Shown: positions 24,180 to 34,416 of the stretch, piece by piece | Layout: every line of letters starts with the position of its first letter | Position numbering within the stretch: the stretch's first letter is position 1 | NCBI RefSeq assembly: GCF_004798865.1 | Contig: NW_025335268.1 | Coordinates: forward strand, 109,880,606-109,944,605 | Direction: 5' to 3' | Length of the DNA stretch: 64,000 bases | Origin: Varanus komodoensis | Lineage: Eukaryota > Chordata > Lepidosauria > Squamata > Varanidae | The notes under the pieces: model-generated | Told to the model about the DNA's origin: nothing | The model's database searches: none | The model's input: the letters and a program-made list of their open reading frames with translations, nothing else | Position numbers and translations under genes: made by a program

Positions 24180-27100
24180 CTAAGCCAAGTCCCGTTTCTC
24201 CAGCCACTTGTAAAAAAGGCCCCAAGTTTGATAGAAGTCAGTATCTTCTTTCTCCTTCAATAATAGAGTCAATCTGTCCATTTCTGCACAGTCCAGAATC
24301 TTTTTTAAAATCAGTTCCTCAGTGGGTAGTTCCTCACTCTTCCAATATTGAGCAAGCACAATCCTCGCTGCTGTGATTAAATGTAGCATCAAATACATTT
24401 CTTGTTTGCTAATATTTTCCGGTACAATACCTAACAAGAAAATTTCAAGTTTAAAAGCTAAGGGTTTTTGTAGCATTTCCTCAAGCCATTTATGTATTTT
24501 AATTCAATACTTTTTCACATATTCACAAGTCCACCACATATGGTAAAAAGTACCTACATCATGTTTACATTTCCAACATCTGTTTGACATATTTGGCAAC
24601 ATTTTAGCTAACCGATTAGGCGACAAATACCATCTATAAAACATTTTATATAAATTTTCTTTGTACGAAGTTGCTAAAGTTACCTTAATATTTCTCTCCC
24701 ATAGCTTTTGCCACTTTTCTAATTCAATATTATATCCAAAATTTTGTGCCCATGTTATCATAGTTTCCTTAACCTGTTCCCCTTCCATTTTCCTGTCAAG
24801 TAGGAACTCATAAATTCTTTTAATCATTTTCTCACCTGTTTTTAACATCACTTGATCAAAGGCTTTATAAAACCCCCATATTTTAGAATCTTTAGCATAT
24901 CTTGATTGCATCTGCACCTTATACCACCAAGAGACATTGAGTCCTTGTTCTTGTATTTCTTGATCTAGGTTCAGGCCTCCATCCTTATCCAAAATATCAT
25001 CATATCTTATGATCCCTTCAAAATTCAATACATTTGGATACACAAAAGCTTCCATAGGTGAAAGCCATCTTGGTAACTTATTATACAATTTTGACTTTAA
25101 CTTTTCCCACACTGACATTAATGATCTTCTAATAGAGTGACTTTAAAAAGTCCCATGAGACTTGACCTTCTCGTACCGCATATAAGCCTGCCAACCCACT
25201 TGCAAATCATGTCCTTCAAGGTACAAAATTCTCTTATTTTGCAAGGTTATCCATTCTTTTAGCCGAGTTAAAATAGACGCTGGATAGTACAACATCCAAT
25301 CCGGTAAACCAAAACCCCCATTCTTTTTGGTTTCCTGAAGCATTTTCAGTTTAATCCTTGCTTTCTTTTTTCTCCAAATAAATCTCAAAATTTGAAAATT
25401 CAAATCCTCAAAATGTTTTTTATCAATTTTCACGGGGATCATTTGGAACGAAAGCAAAAGTTTTGGCAGCGTGTTCCTTGTAACCAGTGCAACTCTTCCC
25501 ACCAGAGACAGTTGCAAATTGGCCCATCCTTCCAGGTCACCTTTAATACCTTTCAATAATGTATCGTAATTGTCTGCTTTCACAGTTGTGCATTTAGCTG
25601 TAGGATAGATTCCCAAGTATTTAACCTTTTTGACAATCTGCAAGTCCACTTGTTCTTGGAGTCTTTTTTTCTGATCTTGCGTAAGATTTTTAACTAAAAG
25701 TTTTATTTTTTCCTTATTTATTTTCATCCCCGTAACTTCACCATATTCTCCAATCCATTGTAAAAGTTTAGGGATTGTTACAAAAGGTTCCTCTATTATA
25801 AAGACCAAATCATCTGCGAATGTTGCAATTTATAACTTTTGTCCCTAATTCTAGTACCTTTAATGTCCTCGTCATCCCTAATATTTCTATTCAAGACCTC
25901 TAAAGTTACGGTGAACAGCAGGGGTGACAGCGGGCATCCCTGCCTTGTACCCTTTTGTATCTCTATAGCCCTTGTACGTTCTCCATTAATTAAAATCCTG
26001 GCCGATTGTCTTTGATAGATGCTTGATATCGCATTCATAAATTCTCCCCCAAACTCCATTTGGTCCATCTGTTGCATCATGAATTGCCAATTAACATTAG
26101 CAAAGGCTTTCTGGGCATCTAAAAACAGTAGAGTCATTGATTTTTCCGCGTGTGTCTCGTAGTATTCTAGGATATCCTCGTTCTTGCTTTTTCTTTTATT
26201 TATTTTTGCTGAGTAGGTTATTATCAGTCCCCTGACATAGGCTTTAGCTGTATCCCAGACATTCTGTAAAGAAGTTTCTTCCACTTTGTTTATTTGAAAG
26301 AATATTTGCATCTCTTTGCTTATCTCTTCTATAAATTTTTTATCTTTTAGTAATGCTTTATCTAGACTCCATCTGGGCGTCCTTGCAGCTCCTTTCAATG
26401 ATATAAATACAGGATTATGATCCGCCCAGACATTTGTCTCCATTTCAGCTTCTATCAGATCTGGCCCTAACTCTGGAGTTATCCAAACCATATCAATTCT
26501 AGACCATGACCTATGTCTGTTTGAATAAAAAGAACAGTTGGCCGAAGATGGGTTTTTATGCCTCCAATCTGAATTCTTCAAGTTGGAACAAGACTCTGGA
26601 AGCATCCTCCTACCCCCTTTTCCCTTACTTTCAATCTTGTAATTGATTCCCTTATTCACAATTGCATTAAAATCGCCCATTACACACACAGACTGATAGT
26701 CCACTTGTAAAAGTAACATATGTAGTTTTTGGTTAAAAGTTTCCTGATGGTCATTTGGTGCATATATTGCCACTAAGAGTACCTTTTTAAGTTTAATTGT
26801 AATTTCTACCATCAAGATCCTACCATCCTCATCAGCAAGAATATATTTAGGGTCCAATTTTTCTTTAACATACAGTGCTAAACCTCTTTTCTTTTGTGAT
26901 GTAGGAGATACGAACAATTTTCCCAGATTTAAACATTCCAGAAGTTTAACATATTGTTTCTTAATATGTGTTTCTTGTAGACAAATTATATCTAATTTCC
27001 GTTTTTGAAGTTGAGCAAAAATCCTTCTCTTAGATGGTCCATTTAGTCCATTAACATTTAAAGAGAGCAATTCAATTTTCCCTTCCTTTTTAAGAGCCAT
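24180..27100 (-). pseudogene. L1 ORF2 (endonuclease, reverse transcriptase, Cys-rich end), broken
   Basis: The first piece (27100-25796, 434 codons) starts with an APE-type endonuclease: 'LSLNVNGLNGPSKRR', 'CLQETHI', 'VAIYAPN', 'VMGDFNAI' and 'WADHNPVF'. Near residue 300 the text jumps from 'KINKRKSKNE' to 'DILEYYETHAEKSMTLLFLD', so roughly 200 or more residues covering the start of the reverse transcriptase are missing. 'GTRQGCPLSPLLF' follows. A single frameshift at about 25.81 kb splits the catalytic 'FADD' motif from the next piece (25808-25143). Further frame breaks precede 25118-24504, which holds the Cys-x2-Cys-x7-His-x4-Cys cluster 'CWKCKHDVGTFYHMWWTC', and the C-terminal piece 24476-24180. 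It is not functional. Confidence 0.92.
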
Positions 27101-27169
27101 ATTTAATAAAATTATTTACTTATTCTTTGCCTTTACAGTTTTACCTTTTTTCCCACCTTTGAGTCCAGT

Positions 27170-28131
27170 CTATACTTCTTGTTGTGAATCAGCCTTCAGT
27201 ATTTCTCCTTCTTCAGAGTGGTACGCTGTTATTTCCATTGCTTCGGCACCTCTTTCTCCTTCTTTAGAGACAACAGGATCCTCCTCTTCTAGCATAACTT
27301 TACATTTTTCATAGAACTCTTGTGCTTCAAGAATTGAATCCAATTTATATCTTACAGAGCTCCATGTAAAAAATATTCCTTCTGGTGTTAGCCACTTAAA
27401 GATAATCTCTTTCTTGATCAATTTTGTAGTAAGGAATCGATATTTCTTTCTTCACTCCCTAATCCTCCATGGAATTTGTTTCAGGACCGTCACCTCCTGA
27501 TGATCATCTCTCTTTAACGGCTTCTCCCATACGGCCTTCAAAACATTATCTCTTATAGAGCAAATTTGACATGGACTTCTCTCGGAAGTTTATTTCTTCT
27601 GGTATAAGAGGAGTTGACCCTAAAAACAAGATCAATTCCCATACCCATGACTTCATTCTCGATTTCTAAAAGCTCCGCCAACATGACAGTTATGATCTCT
27701 CGGAAGTCCTCATTTTTCTCTTCAGGTATATTCTGAAATCTTAGATAATAAGATGCCTTCTCCATCTCTAATGTAGCCGTTGAGTCCCATGTTGACTTAT
27801 TTGTTTGCTTAATTAAATATATTTCTTTATCTACTGTCTCCAATTTTTCACATACTTCTTGTATTTTTTGTGTATTCTGTTCGCTTTAAGTCGGACATCA
27901 GATAATTGAGTTGTCATCTCTCTAATAGAGTTATCCAATTTGTCTAAATTGCTCTTTTTGCTCATTTGATAAGCTTTCCAGCCATATTGACATCGCTTCT
28001 TGAGATGCTTGCAAAGTTGTTAAAGCTGCCTGTATCGCCATTAAGCTTTTTGCAACATCTTCTGTCTTAGGCTGATGAATTGGACTCTGGCCCACTGAGG
28101 AAGGTGCTGAAGAGGGCTGAGTTTTCCTCAT
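27170..28131 (-). pseudogene. L1 ORF1 (RNA-binding chaperone), broken
   Basis: Three pieces follow the usual L1 ORF1p order. An N-terminal part starting MRKTQPSSAPSS (28131-27931) is followed by a heptad-rich coiled coil. An RRM part (27843-27553) contains 'YYLRFQNIPEEKNEDFREII'. The C-terminal domain (27421-27170) contains 'FFTWSSVRYKLDSILEAQEF'. At least two frame changes separate the pieces. ORF1p normally forms a trimer that coats the L1 RNA. Confidence 0.85.
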
Positions 28132-28183
28132 AATGGAAGTTGTTCACCAAAGAAATTTCAATATACCAAAAGAAAGAGGAGGG

Positions 28184-28244
<61 letters not shown>

Positions 28245-29139
28245 CTTGCAATAATTCTGATAGCCACCGGGTGGTGGCAAAAGGCTATTTAAAAGGCAAA
28301 AGACTATTTAAAAATGAAAAAATGTCGTCAGACCCAGGAAGATTGGAAGCTGGTCAAAAAAAATGGCCACCGGCAAATTAGGGGCTTTTTCTTTCTTCTT
28401 TATGCCAGTTATCAACAGATATAATTTTTCCACAGGTAATATTGCAATAAGAAAGTAAGTAAAAGAAAGTAAAAATGCTCACCAGAAAGTCATCACAGTA
28501 GAGAGGAAACACCACGTAACAAAAACTTTCCTGGCTAGTATCCAATTAGCCTTGGCAGAAGTCCAAACAGGCATCCAAATTGTACGCTTCCACTTCTAAT
28601 CTTCTATCCTTTGATTTAGTTCCATAGCAATTATTTACTTTGCCTTCGCCCTTAAGAGAGATTAGAAGAAAAATCTTTTTCTTCGGCTTCAATTTAGATA
28701 AGAGTCTTCACATTTTCTCGTATGTCAGTTGCTGCTTAAAAAACTTGGAGAGGGCTTTCTCTTTCTTCTAAGTCAATTATAAACAAGTACAGCTTTTCCA
28801 CGGGTAATATTGCGAAAAGAAATAAGAAATAAGAATGCTTACCAGCCGTTCCATGCTTATCTGGCTAAAGTAAGCTAATTAATCCATCAGATGTTGAGAA
28901 CTGGCAGGGGCTAAGAAAACCCCCTGTATTTCCCAATTGAGAAATGCCTGAGTCTCTTCCAGTAGATATAGGATTGCCGTCCTACACCAACCAGAAGAAA
29001 GATGCCAGGCAATCTGTCTTCACCCCAACAGGGTTTAGATAGGTCTCCCATGACTCGCTACCAAGCAATACCGGCATGATAACAGAAGCTCCATTAATCA
29101 CGTCCGTGTCGTTCCGACGCCATCTTGAAAGTCTCCCTT
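28132..29139 (-). promoter_or_regulatory. L1 5' UTR with a duplicated unit
   Basis: About 1 kb upstream of ORF1 on the - strand. Two similar blocks lie about 370 bases apart. 28382-28485 runs from 'gggctttttctttcttct' to 'aatgctcaccag' and 28752-28845 from 'gggctttctctttcttct' to 'aatgcttaccag', both with 'tccac(a/g)ggtaatattgc' in the middle. This resembles the monomer repeats of mouse L1 promoters. A YY1-like CAAGATGGCG lies 12 bases from the 5' end. Confidence 0.7.
28188..28242 (+). repeat. (GA)n microsatellite inside the L1 5' UTR
   Basis: About 27 uninterrupted GA units just upstream (- strand) of the L1 ORF1 start. Both overlapping ORFs here (ERERER.. and SLSLSL..) are artefacts of this repeat. 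Confidence 0.95.
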
Positions 29140-29153
29140 TAGTAATACTTTTT

Positions 29154-30142
29154 GAATGAGCAGAACTTTTCTTATGTCAATATTTCCTTGAGCCAAATTA
29201 TAATGAGATTGTGTGCGTGTGTTTACAAGACAAGGCAAGAATTGTGCTATTTCCCCATGGGATTTTGCTTCAGGGCAAAATTATTAAATGACATTTGCAC
29301 TCTCTCATAAAAAGCAAATATATTACTGTCTAATGGATATCTGCCAGTATAATCAAAGTAGCCCTACAATGATTCCCCTACTCAAGGAAATATATGAAAA
29401 TGCATTGTGTCCTGTCAAATAAGCAATACAGATTGATTGCATACAAAACAGATGTTTCACCTTTGAATCTGGGGTTGTCCAGCATGTGAATATGATAACC
29501 TTTTGTAAATTAATTGGCATTCTGCAGAGAAGAGCCAAATAACAGCCATTTTCGAACTATAGTGGGAGGGGGTGCTTTACGTGGGGAACACCCTCCCCAA
29601 AGAGTTTTGCCTAGGCCATGATAAGAGCTAACCTGGTGGTTTGTTGCATATTGAACCTTCTGGTTTATACAGACTGAAATTCCTTATTTCTGTCTATAAA
29701 CCTGATCCGCCCCTTGTACATGCTGCACAATAAGCAGAGTAGGAAAGAACTGTTGCAGCCACAGGATTGTGCTTGGCTGAAGAATGAAACCCTCACACTG
29801 ACCCAAAAGTGACAGACATCTTGTGAGGACAATGCTTTGCTTGGCTTGCCTTTATTGGCCTTTGGGCATCATGATCTGGGAAAAAAGGTAGAAAGAGCCA
29901 AACGAGGATGGCTCACTTGTAGCAGCAGTGGAAACCTGTCCAGCATCTTTTTACTGCATCTTTTCACTGCATTAGTATCCTATAGCTTGGGGTCTCTGTC
30001 GTGAATTGTAAAGTCATAAAACAAGTGTACTGTGTTTCACCACTCCAGTGTGCGGGAAAGCTAACTGAACATTATAGGCCAGTCACACTGTGGTAAATGC
30101 AGACTGTGGTGGCATGTGGGATTGCAAGCTCAAGATTCATTA
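29154..30142. other. intronic sequence, no gene seen
   Basis: No coding block or repeat family recognised. Confidence 0.5.
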
Positions 30143-30475
30143 AAAGTAGTCCCCCGAAATTTGCGGGGGTTATGTTCCTACAGCACCCGTGAATTGTGAA
30201 AACCCGCACATTTGGTGCAGGCATTGAGCGCTGGCTGCCAAGGTGGTGCGGACGGGTAGGGCCGGGCCGGGGGGCGGGTGTGTGCATGCAGCGAGGCAGG
30301 GGCTCGTGCACACAGAGATCGTTTTCTCCAAGCGAGTCCAAACTCAGAGGAAACAATCTTCTTGCAAGTAAGCTTCCGCACCGCAAGGCGCTGGCTTGGA
30401 CTCACTCATAGAAAAATCCCGCGAAAGACTGAAGCCACAAACACTGAACTGCGACTTCACGGGTGTATAAATAGT
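30143..30475 (+). mobile_element. probable pogo/Tigger-type non-autonomous DNA transposon piece
   Basis: Begins 'agtagtcccccgaaatttgc', resembling the 'cagtagtccctcg' ends of Tigger/MER2-type elements, and has the alternating 'cgggggtt', 'cccgtgaattgtgaaaaccc' and 'aaaaatcccgcgaaag' pattern of such elements. The block is strikingly CpG- and GC-rich (30.2-30.4 kb) against AT-rich surroundings. I could not place a clear right end. An alternative reading is a different MITE family or an isolated CpG island. Confidence 0.4.
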
Positions 30476-31900
30476 GATATCTGGAATACATTTTTGTATA
30501 CAGTATGTATACATGTCCATACATGGAATCAAGTATATTGCACTATTCGTGGAAAATAGCTCTATTCACTCAAACAGGAATCTCTGCTATGATAAATTTG
30601 GATTGAGAGTTTTCATCAAAATTGTGCTAGACTTCTACTTCTGCTAAAACATAGCAGCTTTTTTCCTTCCATTTGACTGTAAAAGCATAAGAGCCAACCT
30701 GGACTATCATGATTTGACCCTTATATTTTATGTTTTTGGGTGCTTGATAGTAGTTTTGTCTTTTCATTGTTCTGCTTAAAAGGCTGGCTGATGGCAGTAG
30801 CTACCCTCCCTTTTAAACAGGATGAGATATGCTATGAGCAAATAATCTTTGCGCTGGACAGTTTTGATTCTGTTGCTAAGTTTTCTCCCATGTTAATATG
30901 TTTTATGCAAGAACTATACATAGTCAGAGAAAACTGTTCCAGATACTATTCCATAATGTCATCATAATACAGCTGTGTTTGAATTGTTAGCATGAGTGCT
31001 GCTTACAAAAAAATATGAGAACAAAAGATAGAAACATAATCCCAATCAAAATGAATAGGGATAGAAAGTTATTGGCAGAGGAATTGTACTAGTTGTCCTT
31101 TGTGTAACAGTCAAGCTGAGTTTGAAAATGGAAGATTGTAGAAAATGTTTTGTGCCACCTTTTATATACCTGTTTTAGGGAAGAATACATAGTAATAGAA
31201 TGGAGTAGTGTTCTGCAGCTTTCTGCTCTAGCAGAGCATATTTCAAAGCTATTGTGTTTGCTTGTGTTTATCTGTAGAATTTGTTCTCTTGGACTGTAAG
31301 AGAATACTCTTCTGTTGCATACAGATACAGTCAGATTGGAAAGTAAACTGTCCTCAGTGCCTTTTGAACCTCTGTGACATTGTCACTAAACCAGAGTTCA
31401 TAATGTAAGGGTGATGCCATGATAATTCAAAAAAGCAAGTGTAACTTAAAGCACTGAAATGTTCACATGCTAGAAATAACACAGTATTCTAGTTCAGATG
31501 AATGTTCTAAGCTTCATAATGCTCTAAGTTAATTTATAATTACACTAGAGACAAGACATGATTGTAGTCTGTACAAACATCCCAGGCCTGAAATATATAC
31601 CTGGAGTAGGGAATCAAATCTGGTCTTCTGGGCTTTGCAGTAGGGCTCACAATAGGCTAGTATTTTTTAACTATATTGTTATCTTCACTCCCTTTGTCTT
31701 TCCTTTCAATCCCACCTGCCACATACTAGAATGCAGTGGTTGACAGCTCTTCTTAAACCTTATCTCAGTTTGTGTTCAGTGGAGTCCACATCCAATTTAT
31801 GCATAGGATTATGCACGCTCTGTAAACGTAATCATGAGATTTTACTTGTAGTTCATTTGTTTTGGATATCTGTGTTTTGTTGTCGAGTGTCTAACCAGTG
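30476..31900. other. intronic sequence, no gene seen
   Basis: No coding block or repeat family recognised. Confidence 0.5.
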
Positions 31901-31979
31901 CTATAAATATAAAAATATAAATATTTTATTTATTTAAATATAAATTATACATATTTATAAATTTATATAAATAAATAAG
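31901..31979. repeat. AT-only low-complexity tract with inverted symmetry
   Basis: Almost 80 bases of A and T, with several TATAAAT/ATTTATA and ATTTAAAT pieces that can fold on themselves. Confidence 0.85.
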
Positions 31980-32393
31980 AGACAGTGTCTTCTTATTAGG
32001 GGCATGGCTTTGGGGCTTCTGTTGATGAGCTTCTGCTCTTCAAAATATAACAATAGGCCACTGCATGCAAATGGCACAGTATCATAAAAATATATCTGAA
32101 ACTCATGATCCAAATCATTACTGAACTTTAAATTTGTATCAGAACTAGTTTCACCTGGGGATTTATTGGGTGCTTGGGAAAATGAGTACTGGCATGATAG
32201 CAATCTACCTAGTCTGTTATCAGGAATAGGAATTGAAGCGTTGGAAAGGACTTAGTTATTTGAAAAGACTTTACTTCTGCATGGCATGCATATATTTCTA
32301 TGTGTGCACCTAGTTTACTTGAAAGTGCCCGCTAATATTTGCCCACAATTAACCCTTCCTCTGCATTACATCCACCTGCAAAACTTTGTGTAT

Positions 32394-32590
32394 AGAGCCA
32401 GTGTTGGTTAGTGGTTCTTGGGCTGTGCTTCAGGAAATCTGCGATTTGGCCACAAAGTCCACTTGATGACTTTGGGGCGGTTACTGGCTCTCAACCTAAC
32501 CTACCTCTCAGGGTTGTTGTGAAGAGGAGAACCTTTGCAAGCTCCCTTGTGTTCTTTGTAAGAGGAAGTAAGTAAAACATTGTGGTGACT
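32394..32590 (+). mobile_element. MIR-like tRNA-derived SINE
   Basis: Starts 'agagccagtgttggttagtg', a tRNA-like A box in 'ttggttagtggttcttgggctg'. It continues to the diagnostic core 'ctctcaacctaacctacctc' and 'agggttgttgtgaagaggag', and ends near 'gtaagaggaagtaagtaaaa'. The CORE part is well preserved. Confidence 0.75.
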
Positions 32591-32679
32591 GTCAGCTCCT
32601 GAAAATTAAGTGGTCCCTGGCTGTTCAACAAAACACTTATTTATACTTTACCATTTCCCTGCCCTGTTTCTTCCTGACA

Positions 32680-33000
32680 TCAGCTCAATTGAAACACAAT
32701 GCTGAACTATGGTCTGTGTTTCCAAACAATAAGCAATGTTTTTAACAATAAGCTCCTTGTCATTTTTCATTTCATTGTCTCAGTTCTTAGTTTCATAGGT
32801 TCTCTCCATTCTCAGTAATGAGGCAACCCCTGGAGATGAAGCAGTAACCATAATTACAGATTGTTAAGACAGACACCATGCCAAACAATGGTTAACATAA
32901 ACTGTGGTTTTCAAACCCACTTCAGTCTTTTATGTAGCAATTTATGGGCAATGGTTTACTTATCCAGTATCTTGCTAAGCCCTATTTAAGCCTCCTTAAC
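32680..33000. repeat. 'aaccatgg/aatggttaa' dispersed repeat
   Basis: Several copies of motifs such as 'gaactatggtctgtg', 'aaacaatggttaacat', 'aaactgtggttttc' and 'caatggtttactta', shared with 50590-50920. This looks like a squamate short dispersed element. The family is unknown to me. Confidence 0.35.
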
Positions 33001-33131
33001 TTTGATTTGACATGATGTCTGGACTTGATACATGGCTTTTCGAAGTACACTTTCAATGCAAAAAAGACTTTCAAATTACATCCATATATCTAACCTTTGA
33101 TGACTTCTCTCTTTTGTAAATTTGTGGCAGG

Positions 33132-33138
33132 TTTCTTT

Positions 33139-33206
<68 letters not shown>

Positions 33207-33215
33207 TTTTTTTTT
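33132..33215 (+). repeat. (TTTC)n microsatellite
   Basis: About 18 TTTC units ending in a T run, read directly. Confidence 0.95.
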
Positions 33216-33831
33216 GGTATAATTATTGTCACTGGAGCTGTAAATAGGCATTGGCATAGTTACATTGGGGGTATCTGAAAATCTGATTAATTTGAAGAGC
33301 CTCTGATTGGCCAGATATCAAGATGCACAGTGTGTGATGGTACCTCTGTTTCACAGCCACCAGGCCAAATCTACAAGATGGTAATGCAGAAACATGGGAA
33401 CAATGAGTCAAGCTCTCTGTGAAATGAAGCTGGTCGCTTAATACACCCAGTTCTCATTGCCTTCTGACAACCCAGCTTGTGCTTTGGATGAATTCACCAG
33501 AGAATTCCTTGTTCGCTGTCTTCCCCCACATCCCCAGTCATCTCCCTGTCATCTTACCTTTAAGCAAGATCATAATAATATCTCTGTACCAAGCCGTTTC
33601 CCTGTGTACTCACACATTGCCTTGTTTACTTTGGCTCTTCATGACATTCTGTCTACTTTCCTGGTGGAAGATTCCATTTCTGAGAGAGGGATGTGCTCTT
33701 TTGTTTGAAAAAGGGAGGAGAGAAGTGAACAGTGTTTTTAAAATCCTGCATATTAATCTTCTCCATTATTTACTGTTCTAAACTGTAGGCTGGGTTTGCT
33801 GTCAAAATAAAGAACACATGAAGGATGTTGT

Positions 33832-34348
33832 ATGCAAATCTATTTGCATTTCAAATCAGCTGAGTCAACACAATGTAGTGGTCCTGCCTGTAGGTCCTTA
33901 GGGATCCACAGTAGCTGACAATGTGTGTTTAAAGGGAGGGTCTAATTTTTTCTCTCCCCCCCCCCCCCCAAGCCACTTGGAATAGCCAGTAGACCTTTGC
34001 AAAGGCACTTGCCGAGCACCTAGCCTCGATGCAGCTGGCTGCTACACACAGCCTGACACAATAGCTGGCACATTAATTTCTTTCAAATCAATTTTCATTC
34101 GAGTGCAGGGGAAGATAAAGCGAGGAGTGGTGGGTGGGTGTTGGGAAAGGAACCTAGCAACAGTTCAGAGGAGAGAAGCTGCTGTTAAAGTGCCTTGGCT
34201 GTAGCTGCCCCTGATGCAAGCAGCTGTTTTCATCTGCACTGCAGCACTGCAGCCTCTCCGGTCCAATATCTGTGGGCTTCTCGCTAGTGGAATTAACGAG
34301 GAAGCTGGCCCTGCTTGCTGCTAGCTCCAACACAAGGGCACGCTGAGA
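33832..34348 (+). promoter_or_regulatory. TACC2: predicted internal TACC2 promoter and 5' UTR
   Basis: This precedes the recognised TACC2 alternative first exon. There is no TATA box at a fitting place. Motifs seen are two octamer motifs facing each other (ATGCAAAT 33832-33839, ATTTGCAT 33842-33849), three CAGCTG E-boxes (33857-33862, 34032-34037, 34221-34226), CATCTG at 34231, a homeobox-like 'cacattaatttctttcaaat' near 34070, and a C14 run at 33956-33969. GC content rises toward the exon. The transcription start cannot be fixed from sequence. Confidence 0.5.
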
Positions 34349-34416
34349 ATGGGAGGGTCGCAGTCTCTGCAGCAGGCACAGACAAGTAGCCTGATTCGGG
34401 AACCATCAGAGGCAAT
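34349..34416 (+). CDS. TACC2: TACC2 alternative first coding exon (short-isoform N-terminus)
   Basis: ATG at 34349 in a strong Kozak context (A at -3, G at +4), with an in-frame TAG at 34322-34324 fixing it as the start. It encodes 22 full codons, MGGSQSLQQAQTSS through PSEA, and ends with AT before GTAAGT, so the Met codon is split (phase 2). The human shorter TACC2 isoform begins, from memory, MGGSQSLQ and reaches SEAM before SSDSEEAF. The match of both ends and the length (23 residues to the Met) is specific. TACC2 is a centrosome and spindle protein whose C-terminal TACC coiled coil, outside this window, binds ch-TOG-type microtubule polymerases. Met-Gly-Gly-Ser could be N-myristoylated, but that is only a motif guess. 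Confidence 0.88.

Larger units (their letters stand above)
24012..29153 (-). mobile_element. L1 LINE, full-length ends, internally deleted, with target duplication
   Basis: A - strand L1 spanning 24027-29139, bounded by a 14-base near-perfect duplication: TAGTAATATTTTTT at 24012-24025 and TAGTAATACTTTTT at 29140-29153. On the - strand the order is 5' UTR (29139-28132), ORF1 (28131-27170), ORF2 (27100-24180) and a short 3' UTR with an A-rich tail. The 5' end reads AAAGGGAGACTTTCAAGATGGCGTC. Its CAAGATGGCG resembles the YY1 site at the start of mammalian L1, so the copy is probably full-length at its 5' end. ORF1 and ORF2 are both broken and ORF2 has lost an internal segment. At about 5.1 kb it is shorter than an intact L1. 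It lies antisense to TACC2. Confidence 0.93.

Noticed and set aside
28133-28381. 82-codon ORF with a long Glu-Arg repeat and the opposing Ser-Leu repeat ORF
   Set aside because: Both are translations of the (GA)n microsatellite inside the L1 leader.
33132-33215. Direct repeats considered as a CRISPR-like or satellite array
   Set aside because: Simple TTTC microsatellite without spacers; this is vertebrate DNA.
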